Positions 1 through 12,180 of a stretch of DNA of 64,000 bases are shown here, one piece after another. Below the pieces are notes generated by a model. It did no database searches, was not told the origin of the DNA, and worked only from the letters and a program-made list of their open reading frames with translations. A program made the position numbers and the translations under genes. Numbering within the stretch: position 1 is the first letter of the stretch; every line of letters begins with the position of its first letter. Origin of the DNA: Mesostigma viride (lineage: Eukaryota; Streptophyta; Mesostigmatophyceae; Mesostigmatales; Mesostigmataceae); assembly GCA_009746045.1 (NCBI GenBank), contig RPFO01000406.1:2498835-2562834 (forward strand), written 5' to 3'.

Positions 1-40
1 GGGAGAGGGGGGAGGGGGGAGGAGAGGGGGAGAGGGGTAT
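1..40. repeat. G-rich (GGGGGA)n low-complexity tract
   Basis: Purine-only run of G with scattered A at the window edge, probably the end of a longer GGGA-type microsatellite like those at 31.1, 35.7 and 63.8 kb. Confidence 0.8.
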
Positions 41-400
41 GTACAGATGAACGTACGCCCTTTGATTGACAGCCGTTGCATGCCTATGTACAGTATTTGC
101 TTGCAGTTGATTCACACCATGGACATGCATCTTCTGATCCGTCTAGCTCCATGAGCATGGTATGATATTGATGGTTACTCGATCTTCCTATTTTATGAAG
201 AAGGCGCATGCTCACCAGACACAGTCCAGCAATACGTTTTGTTATCAATAATAATATGCACGCATATAACTTGCTATTGTATTTGGTGCGATGCAGGCAT
301 AATTTACCTGCGGCGCCAGTGAATCAACGACTGCCAAGTCCAGTGCCAACATCGGCAGTAGCATCGGCACTTGTGGCGCAGCATACATATCGAGTGGAAA
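41..400 (+). promoter_or_regulatory. 5' flank or 5' UTR of the LRR gene (inferred)
   Basis: This stretch lies upstream of the signal-peptide exon. No convincing TATA box is visible. A splice-acceptor-like site (gatgcag before 298) could mean that an untranslated exon boundary precedes the ATG. There is no coding pattern that I recognise. Confidence 0.25.
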
Positions 401-467
401 ATGCGCCCCAAGAATTTCATTTTCATCACGGTGCTGCTTCTGGCCTGCCGTTGTACTGTTTTTGCGG
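401..467 (+). CDS. LRR gene exon 1: signal peptide
   Basis: The ATG at 401 opens a 22-codon stretch with a classic signal-peptide layout: basic start (MRPK), hydrophobic core (FIFITVLLLAC), then CTVFA as a plausible cleavage site. It ends in GCG G followed at once by a strong donor, GTACGT, leaving a phase 1 intron. The only matching acceptor with the right phase and content that I find is the LRR cap exon at 30726, which would make the first mature residues A-T-D-R-S-A-L. That join is inferred from phase and logic and requires a 30-kb intron filled with mobile elements. The product would enter the secretory pathway. Alternatively, this is the first exon of a neighbouring paralogue whose other exons are lost. 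The exon itself is well supported; its membership in the gene is less certain. Confidence 0.65.
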
Positions 468-1313
468 GTACGTATGGCATTGTATGTGGTTGGCTCCACT
501 CTCAGATCTACCTATTTTTATGTGTGGCCAGTTACAGTATGGTAAGTGGTGGCTGGTCATCGTTTCCTGATACAACAGTGGACTGATGCAACTGTAACGC
601 CACCTCAGTTGCTTGCACATATTTCTTGTGGGATCCCCAGGTTAGTACATATTTTTTTCTGCTAAGGCATACTACGTTGTTGGAACTACCCAAGCATGCA
701 GATATGTGGGTCCTAGACCAGGGTGTAGTATGTCTTCTAAAAATAGCATCACCCTTCACCCATGAGATGATGTACATAACGGGCGGCTCAGTGTCAGAGA
801 AAGGGTGTGCCATGACCTCATGCGGCATTGATGGGACAAATTGATGCTTGAAGTCGTACGGCAGTTGTGTGCACTGTTCTTAGTTGATTTGCAGGCGTGG
901 TTAAAATTCCATGGTCCTAGCTTGACAATACCACGCCGCCGGCCTCTATCGGTCGTTGTTATAGTAAATATAGACTTGTCGACAGTCTTGACAGCTTAAG
1001 CCTGACTGCACAGTAGAGTAAGCTTACCCACGGATCGGGGCAAGTAATTCGAAGATTCTACAATGCAGATGTGTTCGCTCTCATTTTGACCATAAGGGAA
1101 GTCTGGTGATAAGGGGCCAGACATACGGAGCTTGGTGTTACTACAGTATTCAAGTTTTGAACTAATTTAAGAAGTTTTCCCCAACAAGTATAGGACATCT
1201 ATGGACATTATTTATTTGGATAGCGATTATAGTAGTTAGACACCCTGCAGCCACTTATTCAGGAGATTTGCTTTCCTCTAATGGACGCAGAGTTTTATGC
1301 CTCTGCTGTCTAT
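468..1313. other. Intron 1, proximal part, no recognised element
   Basis: AT-rich intronic sequence between exon 1 and the first TTAA element. Short open frames on both strands show no domain, and no LRR-cap exon was found here on reading. Confidence 0.5.
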
Positions 1314-4300
1314 TTAACCCCTAAATGGTTTGGGTTACAGCCGATTTCAAATGCGATTTTAGGGGACCACCCCCTGAACCAACCAATTATAGTGATCAAG
1401 GGTAGGACATCCCTGGGGGCCAAGCAGGTTCATATGTTGCCCCAACGCTTGATATGTATACTTACACCTTAGATATCTGCAAGGCGTGCTATAAACTGCT
1501 GTCAAAATCAGGGGGTCAACATGCGTGTTTTCATTTGTGGGAGAACGTGCATGGTGACTTGTTGTAAAATACTTATGCAACGTCCACTACTTCAGGGAGG
1601 ATGAAGATTTAGTTGCTGAACAAGCAGAGCTAAACAGGTCATCATTTGGATGAGTATATCACAAGTTACATTCTATGCAAGCTGCAAGGGTGACCGTGGC
1701 CTAACACTACCAAGGGGATGTGCGCTAGGAAAGCATGGTCGTATCACCTGCCAAAGTGGGCAACAACCATGCCATTCAACCCACTTCCATACAACCATAA
1801 CAGGAGAACATATTTGCATGATTATATCACTGTTATATGACAGCTTGGTATGTGTGGGAGACCATGCATGGATGGAGGGAATGCGCTAGAATACCTACAT
1901 ACCTACAAAGGTTTGTGATATAAGTGTTTATTACCAAGATCACAGGCAGGTTGGACATGTTTCAGGTGTTTCTTACAAGAATATACAAGGCTAAAACAGG
2001 CAAACCTTGACATGACATGGCCAGCATACCTGCACTAGGCACATGGCGGCAGTGGTTTCTCACAAAAAGTTTTCACTCACTTTTTGATGCTTGGAAGCAC
2101 CCTTGAACCAGCATGAGACCACACAATCACGCGGTATGAAAGTGGGAAGAGGATGACTAACATCTATATAGAAAAGTGATCATCTATATATAAAACTATA
2201 CCAAGCATAGAAACCTACACAACCACACTATGGGGCTATGCCTGGTAAGATCATCGAAGGAGAGGGTTTTAGAGAGGGGCAGAGCCATGGTCAAGAGAGA
2301 GCATGGAAACTGTTAAGTAACAATGCCTCACAAGCTTAAACGTATGAGTATAAAACTTAACCCTTAGTCCGCTAATCCCCCGACCTGTCGGGGGGTTGAC
2401 TAACGGTCGAATTTCGCGCCGCGCGGAGAGCGTCGCGCCACTTGTGACGGAGGACAGTTGTCCGGTGGGTCCGGGAACACTTAGGGACGAAGGTGATGCA
2501 TAGGTTTGGGGGTAATATCCGCCATAGCCTGGTAATTATAAGGCTGTAATCATAGGGGTTCACGTGACTTTGGCGGGAAATTTTCACTCGCGCGCGCGCG
2601 CGACGAGATATGGCTGCCAACGTGCCGTTATCAGGGAAATTTTGCGTCTCGCGGCTAGAAACGGTTTAGAATGTTGCTCAGAATGATGATGCGTGATTTT
2701 CGTAGGTCAGACATGGCCAGATTTTTAGGATTGGGAAAATACAGGTAGGAAAATACTGCCTTCTTGGTCGTCAGTGCCAGACAAGTCATCGCCTATCACA
2801 TTTCCATTTTATCCTCATGGCCGGGCAGTCTGCGCCAGCCCAAGCATCCAGATTAGGTACGGGATGTCCGCTGATGCGTTTGCTGGGAATGCGGACGCGT
2901 TTATAGGTAATCTTTGAACGCAGCATCAACTGGAAATCATAAAGGATGCATGCATGATGCGGCTATGGCGACCTATGCCTGTAAAGCAGTGGTATGTGTG
3001 AGATATGAGGGTCCCGGCCACTGGAATCCGGTCAGGACGTGAACGAGCCAGGTACGGCAACGTGTTTGCGTGTCTTTTGCAGTGGAATACGTCTCCCATG
3101 CATTATATTTGACGAGATTTTTAGTGCACCTTTCAGCAAGCTTCCATGCCTGCTGTAAAGAGCGGTATTAGCCCTGAAAGTGACCAGTTTATGGCATTTC
3201 TTTGGAGCATATCATTTCGTTAATGCAGGTAGGCAACATGTTTGTATTCCAGCACCTTTGGCAATCTTTTATAGCTTGTTATAATGCATTCTTGTATTGC
3301 ATGTCATAGATGGCTGTTTACGCGCGCATAACCCACACACGTATATGCGCACCTTATATAGGTCTAATGGGTTATCCGGGTGGTCTGACCCAAGGAAACC
3401 ACCATTGGACTATCCAACTATTAAAGTTGTCCAATGTTGATATTGAGATTCCCTACCCTATGTACCTGGAAAGTTAGGGGGGGGAGACTTTACCTTGGGG
3501 AAAAAAGATCGTCTTTTGGCCAACTTTGAGTAGAGCTATCATCAAAATGCTTTGATAAAGCCGTTGTATCATTGCATATTCTGAAAGCCCTTGAAGTGTA
3601 GATACTCCTAGCATCTTGGTTGGGGTATTTGGAGTTGTGGCCTGTGAGTTATGATTTTTTTCATTTTCAGGGGTATGAAAGTGCCAAAAATGGGTCAGCG
3701 GACTAAGGGTTAAATAAACGAGAAAGCAGCAATATCCCATCCTTACCCGGTACGGCTGGCGTTACCTTGGGCCAGGCGCTGCCCGCAAAAGTTGCCTTGT
3801 GGGACTGACAAAATGATGTGACACAGTGGCTGAAAATGTTGAATATTTACTGCCGCTGTTTTTTTCGAACAGCAATGTGTGATATCAAGTAGAAATAATC
3901 CTCCAAACCCGTCCTGTTGCGCCGTAGCTGATTCCTAACAAATGCCTTGAGCTAAAAATCAATCTGTAGCACCTTTAAGACGTATAAAACTTATTTCCTG
4001 AATTTGGCCAGCTTATTCGTTCGCAATCCGCAAACTGCATGCATGGGCGCACACCGCCATGGCTAGGTTGTGCATTTCTGGAACTAACCTTTCACGTGAA
4101 AAAGTACCCTTGCCCACGGTACTTTGACAGCTCTGAACATCATTTACGACATTGGTCGTAAGTTTGTCCAAAGGTATCGAAGTTAATAGTACTGTATCAC
4201 GCTTGGAAGAAACTTATAAACTTTCACTCTCTCAGCTACTGTATATAACGTTTTTGAAATTCTCAAAACTGTTCGCGCAATTTCGTCCCCCGCTGTGCAG

Positions 4301-4365
4301 CCGATGCATCGGCTGTAAGTCATTTTTTGGCGGAAAAATCGGCTGCCAAACCATTTGGTGGTTAA
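1314..4365 (+). mobile_element. Family A TTAA element, copy A1, with nested B element
   Basis: It starts TTAA CCCCTAAATGG and ends CCATTTGGTGG TTAA, so both sides carry TTAA with inverted ends. The interior matches the other A copies, for example the block around 3750 (ggctggcgttaccttgg). It is split by the B element at 2361-3709. Without the insert and its TTAA copy it is about 1.69 kb, the same size as the intact copy at 18.4 kb. TTAA target duplication is typical of piggyBac and Kolobok superfamilies. No transposase is present, so this copy is non-autonomous. Its sequence is more diverged than the other copies, and it is probably among the oldest here. Confidence 0.8.
2357..3713 (-). mobile_element. 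Family B/E TTAA element nested in A1
   Basis: TTAA CCCTTAGTCCGC at the left and GCGGACTAAGGG TTAA at the right form an inverted pair flanked by TTAA. The right end is homologous to the left end of the element at 24.55 kb, including the sequence around tttttggcatttttag and ctcataggcc, so the two copies are in opposite orientation. It carries a GC-rich subterminal segment with (CG)n near 2590 and no long coding frame. It splits A1, so it inserted later. Confidence 0.8.
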
Positions 4366-4911
4366 TTGTGTCACATACCATTGGGGTGTGCATCAGGTCT
4401 CGATCGTTTGAACATTTTGGCCCTATCTTGATAAGAAGTATTTTCAGCCAAGGATTTAGTTGGTAGAGGGTGCCCTGCCGGATGGACTACAGCTGTCGCT
4501 GAGTCTCACATTTCGCATGCCGTGAAGGACGTGCACTGGTTGCAGACTGCCGTTTGTTTGTCCATAACGATGATATGGCATGCTGCACTAAACACACCCT
4601 TCTGAATGCCTGCCTGGCGCATGTATGTGTATTTTTATTGGAAACTACTTTTCTATTTGGTACACTAAGAGCAGCCTGCAGTGACTCTGCGAAAGACCTG
4701 AGTATGTCAAGCGGCAAGATTAGGGCAATTACCACCATTCGCCACGTCAACCGCTCTGGTGCCAATTTCCGACCGTGACTTTTTTGCTATCAAGCACCGA
4801 GATCTAGATATTACTGTCCGTAGCACCTTTGACTGACCGTATATCTGACAATATTTTCCCGCCCAAAACCGTGCTCAAAGTCAGCAGGGTACCCTGGTCT
4901 GGACATCACAT
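4366..4911. other. Unassigned intronic sequence
   Basis: Sequence between A1 and C1. A 92-codon minus-strand frame exists, but its composition shows no known domain. Nothing else is recognisable. Confidence 0.4.
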
Positions 4912-7348
4912 CACGTCGTTTGTAAAAACTCAGTCCTAAAAATAGGACTGAGTATACCATCTTTGAGATCATGCACATGGCGGTAACGGTAGGGGGTACC
5001 CCATATATGTTTGATATCCATCATAGCACTCAATATCATGCTAATGCTTGGGAATATGCTTAAAAAATCATATGTTGTATTCACCTTTGCCCGGACTTAC
5101 AGACTTTTTTTTTTGCAAACTTATAGCCCGAGGCGGGGCCCGAGATTAATTAAGAGGTACCTTGAAATTAAATAAGAGACATGCCTCTATCCAGATATAT
5201 TACTGGACGCGAGTTTCGATTGGCGATAACTTGCAGTATTGAACGACATCTCAAGCTGTTTATTTCATTTCGAATTTTACATTTTCACTCAGTTGTCAAA
5301 AAATGATCAGTTATATACTCGACTTCTCCGTTAAATCTCATCGACCGGGTTTCGAAACAACCCACGAACGCCGTAGATGCAGATCCAACGGAGTAAACAA
5401 CGTCACGACCGACGCGGCACCAAATAGTCGCCTAGGTTCCTAGCTTTTCTGCGAGCCATTTTGCTGTACAACGTCGTGCCGCGTCGTGTACCCGTGAGAT
5501 GTACCCGTGAGATGTACCCGTGAGATGCAAAATCCGCTTGCCAGACCGGGATTCCGGGAACTCCGTCCAATACCGTCGTGCAGTACCACCAATGCACTAC
5601 CAATCTATCAATCGTACAATACGCCAACAGAAACTCGCCTCCAAAGCTATATATTCATAGAGGCACGCCTCTTATTTAATTTCAAGGTACCTCTTAAATC
5701 AGCCCCCGCAGACTTGTCTTCTCCCGGTAAGGGCTAAGTTTTGCAAGTCCTTTGTAAGTCGGAACCATTTTTTCCTCCTGTTGACCAAATCATGTAAAAT
5801 TATACATGAGTCTCAACCCTTACTCGCGATTTTGGAATTTTCTGTGGAAGCACGAGTGTGTAAAATCCAATAAAATCCATATTCACTATTAAAAATCATA
5901 GGCATGTAGATAATAGAGTTCTTGAACTGTGGCAAAAAACTGGACTCAATTCGGCCACTGGCACTGCCTGAAACATGCCAAAACCCCACCAACCCTAAGA
6001 ATGGGATTGGAGGTTGCTAGCAATTTGCTAGCATGTAAGTGCGGTCATACTACACACCACGGTGGCCACCAACCATGCCAATCAACTCATTTCCCTTCAG
6101 GCATGATAGGAAAACATGCTTGCATCAACATATTGCAGTTATATTGTCTTAGTATGTGTGAGAGCCTGTGCATGCACGTAGGGAATGGGTTTGGATACCT
6201 ACCCACACAAGGGTTGTATAGTATTAGTGTTAAGAACCAATATGCTGGTTAGGTTAAGCATATTTGAATTGTTTCTAACAAGAATAGACATGGCTAAAAC
6301 TGTTTTGCCTAGCCATGACATGGGCAACATACTTGCTGGCACATGCTGACAGTGGTTTATCGCCAAGATTTGTCACTCACCCGTACAAGCTTGAAAACAC
6401 GCTTGATGCAGCCCATGGCCACACAATCATGCAGTATGAACGTAGCAAAAGAATAACTAACATATACGTAGGTGTTTGAACCCACACAGCGCCTGAAAAC
6501 CTGCACAACCACACTAGGATAAGGCAAATGCCCGGTAACATCATCTACAAAGGGGGGTTTAGAGAGGGGCAGGCAACGGTCAAGAAAGAGCATCAAGAGT
6601 CTGAACTTCCAACGCCTCGCAAGACTGAACTCATGTAAGAACATCAAGAAACGATGAGGCAACGATATTCCAGCTTTACCTGGCATGGCTGGCGTTACCT
6701 TGGCCCAGGCGGTTCCCGCAAAAGTGGCACTTGCGGCACACAAACGATGACGTGACAGAGTGGTCAAAATAATGACATCCTTACTGCCACTGCCTGAATT
6801 CTAGGACAATGAATGATGAAAAATAATAATAAGCATATAAACCTTCAACTTGCGCGGGAAAGCAATTGTAGTCATCAATTCCGTCGACCTGCCTGATCGT
6901 AGTTTTTTCCAGCAAGAGCAGTGCCGACACCTAGTAAACCGCATCCCAGTGAGCTAAAAATTGGTTTGTATGATCTTTAGGACATATAAATTCTATTTCC
7001 TGAGTTTGACCAGCTATTTCTTCCGCAAACGTGAACTGCGTGCATGGGCGCAAGCCACCATGGCTAGGTCGTGCATTTCCGGAACTCACGTTTCACATGA
7101 AAAAGTAACCTTACCACCTGTACTTTGACCGTACATTTGACCGTCCCAATCAAATAAAAAAAAACGCAAAAATATGTCCAAGAAAGATCTTTTTATCTAG
7201 TATTTGATTAAATTTATTTGGGTATTTACCGCAAGTAATGTGACTTAGGTGAATTTTCTACAAAACCCTAAAACTCAGCCCTAAAATTAGGACTGAGTTG
7301 AACTCAGTCCTAAAAATAGGTGTGGTTACAACTTTGTGGACGTATTAA
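4912..7348 (+). mobile_element. Family C TTAA element, copy C1, with nested D element
   Basis: The left end is CACGTCGTTTGTAAAAACT followed by a hairpin of CAGTCCTA and TAGGACTG around 4930-4955. The right end has the inverted hairpin near 7290-7318 and a decayed tip ending at the TTAA at 7345, which also serves as the left TTAA of the adjacent A2. The interior matches C2 at 13.6 kb (for example 6000-6300 and 6640-7140) and, more distantly, family A. The D element is inserted at 5154-5693. There is no intact transposase. A 130-codon minus-strand frame near 6360-6770 is shared with C2. Confidence 0.75.
5150..5697. mobile_element. Family D MITE, 540 bp, TTAA-flanked
   Basis: TTAA GAGGTACCTTGAAATT at 5150 is mirrored by AATTTCAAGGTACCTC TTAA ending at 5697. 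Imperfect inversion continues for roughly 80 bp (GCGAGTTTC blocks on both sides). The interior has three direct copies of ATGTACCCGTGAG around 5498-5526 and no coding frame. It is a non-autonomous element inside C1. Confidence 0.8.
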
Positions 7349-8192
7349 CCCCTAAATGGGCCGAGATCCTGACGATAAATCGGCTGGATCTTCACAAATT
7401 TGCAAACCAGATGCCATCCAACCTACCCATATCCAATGGCTGTCCTTGGGGGCCAAGCATGTCCATGAGTTGCCCTTCGGGTTGGTATATCACAACCTCA
7501 CATATATGCAGGGTAGGCCATATATAACTGCCGTCAAAGTCAGGGGGGTCAAGACGCGCGTTTTCATTTTTGGTAGAATGTGCATTTTGAATTATGTTGT
7601 AAGACCTACACTGTAGACACCTATGTACCACTTCAGGGATGATAAACAATTAGTTGCTGAACAGTTTGAGCTATTGGGGTCATCATTTGGGTGGGTATAC
7701 CAGCAGTTACACCCAGTACAGCCCATAGGGGTACCGTTGGTAAAAAGCAACCAAGGGGGTAGGGGTGGGCATACTACCTACTAATATGGCCCCCAACCAT
7801 GCCAAACAATACATTTCCCTTCCACAATGATGGGGAAACATAACTGCATCATCACACTGCCCTTACATGGCACCTATGTGCAGGTGCCACCTTGTCCATG
7901 CACGTAGGTAACGTGGTACGGATACCCTACGTAAGGCATGCATTCTAGGAGGCAGCCACCAACAAACTAGTGATGTTGAGCCTATTTCAGCCTGCCCTAG
8001 CAAGGATAAACTAGGCCTAAGCTGCTATAGCTTGCCAGGTGATGGCCAGCACACCTGGCACCTGGCACATGCTGTCAATGGGAAGCTTTTACTCACCAGT
8101 TACGTGCTAATGATGATGCCAGAGAGACCAGCCAACTGCCTCACACTCATGCAATGTTTGTATGGGAAATGTATCAAAAACATATATGGAGG
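7345..8192 (+). mobile_element. Family A element, copy A2, 3' truncated
   Basis: It begins TTAA CCCCTAAATGGG directly against the end of C1. It is near-identical to the first half of A3 through the block ending catatatggagg at about 8192, where similarity stops. The distal half and right inverted repeat are missing. Confidence 0.8.
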
Positions 8193-9382
8193 TACAGTAT
8201 CATGAATTCTATTTGATTCCGCGTGACCAAAAAATGCGTAGAATTCCCCATGCCGATGGCATAAAAAGAAAGCTGAGATATTATGAACCAGCTACTTCCC
8301 GCCACAATCTAATATCATGAACTCATCGTCAGTTCAACATTCGAGCATTTGATTTGCATTTCCCTTGCCCTATGTTGCTAATTTCGCTATGGCCACTCTC
8401 GCAATTTATGGCCAGGGCACCTTGCACCCAGCTTCGTCATCATGATCAAGCCAACTTTTAATTCCTAGCCCCTAGGCCCAAAGCAAACATTTTTCCGGCA
8501 GACGGGGAAGTACACAGTGTGTAGACGCCGTGCCAAAGAACCTAGGCGCCGCGCTGCCCGCTGGTAGCCTGGCACCCCCCAAAGTTCTAAATCCAAGTCC
8601 CATATTTTTCATAGAATACGTGTATTTTATCCGCAGCGTAAAGCACGCGTACAGAATTATTTTATTCGAACCGTACGGCGTACATAACAACACCGTCGGG
8701 CGAACGGGCAACTATTAAGGGTACAGTATTCTAAGTTCGTTGTTTTCCAACAGTGCTCATTTGGAGCTGCCATGGAGGGATCATGAAAACCCATGAGTTA
8801 TTTCCGCCATTATTACCCCATTTCTAACTCATCCTTCAAACCTACATTGCGCAATAGAGTCGCCTTTTTGTATCTTACTCTTACCGATTTCGGGACCCTG
8901 AGTGGGCGGCAATGCTAAATCATGTAGCTGGCCGCACACAATTGCCTTGGGTTCCCCCTCGACCTTTTCAGGGAACACCGCTCGGGATGCCACCAATGAG
9001 CCGCTTCACGAGAATGCAAACGTCGACATTGCTGGCGCCGGCGTGGGACGGGCGACCCCTAATGAAGATTTCCAGGTGAATGAAAGCCCAAGTAGTCTGA
9101 TACATCTTTTTGAAAATGATTCCACACCAGAAGATTGGCTTTTATACGGTGGACATTCTTTTTTGCCAGGGCTGATCAATGTTCGTCGCTTGTACATATT
9201 ACAATGCCGTGCTGTCCCCATTGAAGGCCTTGCTTGTCTTGCTATAGCTGTTTGCCAGTATGTAAGCGTGAGGCACAGGCCATTGTTGCGTGTGTAAGAC
9301 CTTTTACTCGAGAGTTTGTTTAACATTTATATCTCACTATAGCTCTATAACAAAATTAAGATGCAACATAATGGCCTGCTCA
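8193..9382. other. Unassigned sequence with a hAT-terminus-like patch
   Basis: At 8440-8700 there is a GC-rich patch with tacgtgtattttatccgc-type tracts, similar to the ends of the hAT-like family (compare 13360-13540). This suggests a decayed fragment of that family. A 131-codon frame at 8902-9297 (+) has no domain I recognise and no clear splice signals. The rest shows nothing recognisable. Confidence 0.35.
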
Positions 9383-9862
9383 AAGTAGCTAGCACTCTGG
9401 GCTCCAACTTTGGTAATTTCAGGGGAAAAGGAGGGTAAACATGGGTAAATATTACCCTCCAAGGGTAACATATTACCCTGGTTTTTCCCCACTTTTTACC
9501 TGGGGTAGAAGAAGGGTAATCTTGTTTTACCACCTTTTACCCACCTTTTACCCACCTTTTACCCACGTTTTACCCCCCAAAAGGGGTGAATTGCCGGGAA
9601 TAATGAGTAATAATTACCCCTAATAATTACCCCCTGTTTACCCTATTTTTACCCCACACTTCCCCTTGGCATGGGTATGGTGCTTTCTAGGGTAATGTTG
9701 GGGTAAATGTGGGGTAAAGACTCTTGAGCATAGTATTTACCCTAGTGTTACCATGTTTACTCACATGAATGGATGGTGCTTGATTTGCAATTATAATTAT
9801 CCATAATAGCTTTGTTCTAGTTAATCATTTAGTACCAAACTAAACAAGCAATACATTTATGA

Positions 9863-10258
9863 GTGGACAACCATGTTGGTTGTTTCACATGGGGCCATGG
9901 ATGCACAACCCTTGAACGTCTTGACTATGTATCAAGGAGAGAACAAACGCATGCCAGAAATCTTGACCATCTGGATGGATACATGCTATACATGAGCTCT
10001 AGTATGAACTACATAATTAGGCAACAAAAAGTGCTCAAGCACTTGGTCAATCAATTTCTAGAAAGGCATCAAACGCCACTAGTCGCTGCCCTTGATGAGC
10101 ATGTGGCCCGATGTCAACCTTGGATATCAATATTAATTCTGCAAGCACACAAAGGTTCATGTCACATGCACAAAAATCAAGTCCAACATCGAAGCGAAGT
10201 TAATTTACATCCATACATCCAACATCCAAGTTATTCATATGTGCACGTCTCCATCTAA
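9863..10258 (+). CDS. Hypothetical 131-residue frame inside the GGGTAAA element
   Basis: I do not recognise this product. The frame is uninterrupted from 9863 to a stop at 10258. It is moderately charged, with a stretch rich in Glu, Arg, Gln and His (for example ERLDYVSRREQTHARNL and QQKVLKHLVNQFLERHQ) that could form helices. It sits 120 bp inside the left GGGTAAA arm, so if real it would be an element gene. It may begin or end at unseen splice sites, and it may equally be a chance frame in AT-rich DNA. Confidence 0.25.
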   Translation: MDNHVGCFTWGHGCTTLERLDYVSRREQTHARNLDHLDGYMLYMSSSMNYIIRQQKVLKHLVNQFLERHQTPLVAALDEHVARCQPWISILILQAHKGSCHMHKNQVQHRSEVNLHPYIQHPSYSYVHVSI

Positions 10259-10320
10259 GCATAAATACATAAGAAAAGTCAAATTGCTAAAAATCATTGG
10301 AACCACTGACACATATCTAC

Positions 10321-10688
10321 CATGCACCACCTAATGGGTTTCAGCACACAACTTATTCCAAGGTAACAAGCTAGCCATATATAAAAAACCCGAAGGGAAA
10401 CTAGCATCCCATGGACCTAGGGAATGGGAGAGAGCATGCACACATGGACGTGCAGGGCACACACATAGTTGAGCAACCAATAAGGCACACTGCATACCAT
10501 GCACCGCCTAATGGGCTTTAATTTCAGCGCACATAACTCACATTCCAAGGTAACAAGCTAGCCATATATTACAAAGCACGAGGGAAACTAGTGTCCCATG
10601 AACCTAGGGAATGGGAGAGAGCATGCACACATGGACGTGGGCACACACAGTTATTACTTGAGCAACCAATGTAAGGCACACCGTCTAC
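10321..10688. repeat. Imperfect tandem duplication, two units of about 180 bp
   Basis: The two units begin catgcaccacctaatggg (10321) and catgcaccgcctaatggg (10498). Both contain aaggtaacaagctagccat and gggaatgggagagagcatgc. The second unit carries small insertions. Confidence 0.85.
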
Positions 10689-10849
10689 CATGCTCTCCTC
10701 GTTAATGCGATCCTCGATAAAGGAGGGAAGCATATGCAGAGCTCCATAAACTAGAAGGGAAAATGGAGAAGAATGGAAAAATTAAAAGCCGCCTTACGGT
10801 CCTTTATAAACTGATCATCAAAAGTTACAAAACCAAATCAAAATCAACA

Positions 10850-12180
10850 TCCAGAGCTTATATCCCCGGCCGTTTGCCTAGCCGCGCTTGATGCTCATGA
10901 TACCACGCCGCGTCTGGGCCATCCCCCGCAGGCAGCATACCTGCTTTCAAAACAGCCCACGCAGGAGCAACAAACACAAGAAAGGGGATGAGTTGGCCCA
11001 AGTCAGATGGGTGGCAGGTGACTGGGGTACATAGTTGCAGCCATGTCCCAATGGTGGAACACATGCCGATGCGGTACCTGCCCCAGCCAAAATCTGCCAA
11101 CAAATCAGTTGATGGACATTTCATGACACTCCAAGTCGAAATACGACAGATCTGGCGTTTAGAATAACAAAGACACACCTGCACGACAGGGAATGACGCA
11201 CCGGAGAGGCTCGCTAAGCCTACGCTGACTCCATTCCCGTGGCTCACCGAAACACAACGGAAAAATACTGCGTGGGTGCAGGGAAAAGAATGGAAAGGCA
11301 TTCGAAAGCATTCCCCATCGAAATACAGCAACAAAGAGCGGGAGGCATACCTCCCATCCAGGAAGAGACGCAACGAATATGATGGCCGAGCAAACCGGGC
11401 CTCCTTTCCCGCTGCTGACGGAAACACAACGCAAAGAGACGGCCTCGAAGCATATTAATGCATGAAACGACGTTCCAAAGCGGCGAAACCGAAATAAAAG
11501 GAAACCGAGCGCAAAAGACGGTTGGCATATGTGCATATGGCGGGACATGATCCATGGAACCGCCCGGGAAGCAAACGGCCCCTCCCTATCCCCTCTCCCC
11601 TCCTCGCGTGAACACAATGGACCGCCTGGAAGCAAAAATATGCATTCAGCACCGTTCAAAAGCCCAGCAAACAAAAAACGCAGCTTTACCAGGCGTCAGA
11701 CCGGTGCCACCTCCTACCCTGACAGTTCGTCTTCCTAGCAACCCTCTCAAAGAGCTTACGGCACCAACAGTCCAGGAGTTCCAAAGACCCGTCACTAAAT
11801 AACTGAGCGTTTGTCCTTTCAAACCCCGTTTCCAACCCTCCAACAATGAAAACGTAGCTGCACATCAGGCACGACCAACTAAACAGGTCGCTGCGACAGC
11901 CATAACGTCATCCCGTGGCCATCAAAATTTGAAATTTCGTGATTGGGCCGCGACGCAGAACGCAGCAAATTGGTGGGCCGACCGTTTATGGGGTTCCGTT
12001 AGCCCGTCGCCCGTCGCCGCTGAAATTCCTTCCGTCCGTTGCTGAAATCGCCCGTCCCCCGTCGGTGCTGAAATTCTTTCCGTCCCTTTATCCTAGTAGC
12101 AACGTGCAACAAGTTTCAGGTCAAGCCTCGATGTCATTTGATGGGCGGGCCAGGGTGGGCTGCACTGCACCCGGCCCACT
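10850..12180. other. GC-rich interior with degenerate repeats, no recognised gene
   Basis: Several overlapping minus-strand frames (10858-11674) are open mainly because of base composition. The motif gaaacacaacg recurs around 11245, 11420 and 11610, and ccgtcgccgctgaaattc-like motifs recur near 12010-12080, which points to decayed tandem repeats. No protein domain is visible. Confidence 0.4.

Noticed and set aside
8902-9297. 131-codon frame as a host gene
   Set aside because: No domain, no splice signals and no repeat copy to compare. Length alone is not enough.
10858-11674. Overlapping minus-strand frames up to 189 codons
   Set aside because: Several frames are open simultaneously in GC-rich degenerate repeats, and none shows domain-like composition.
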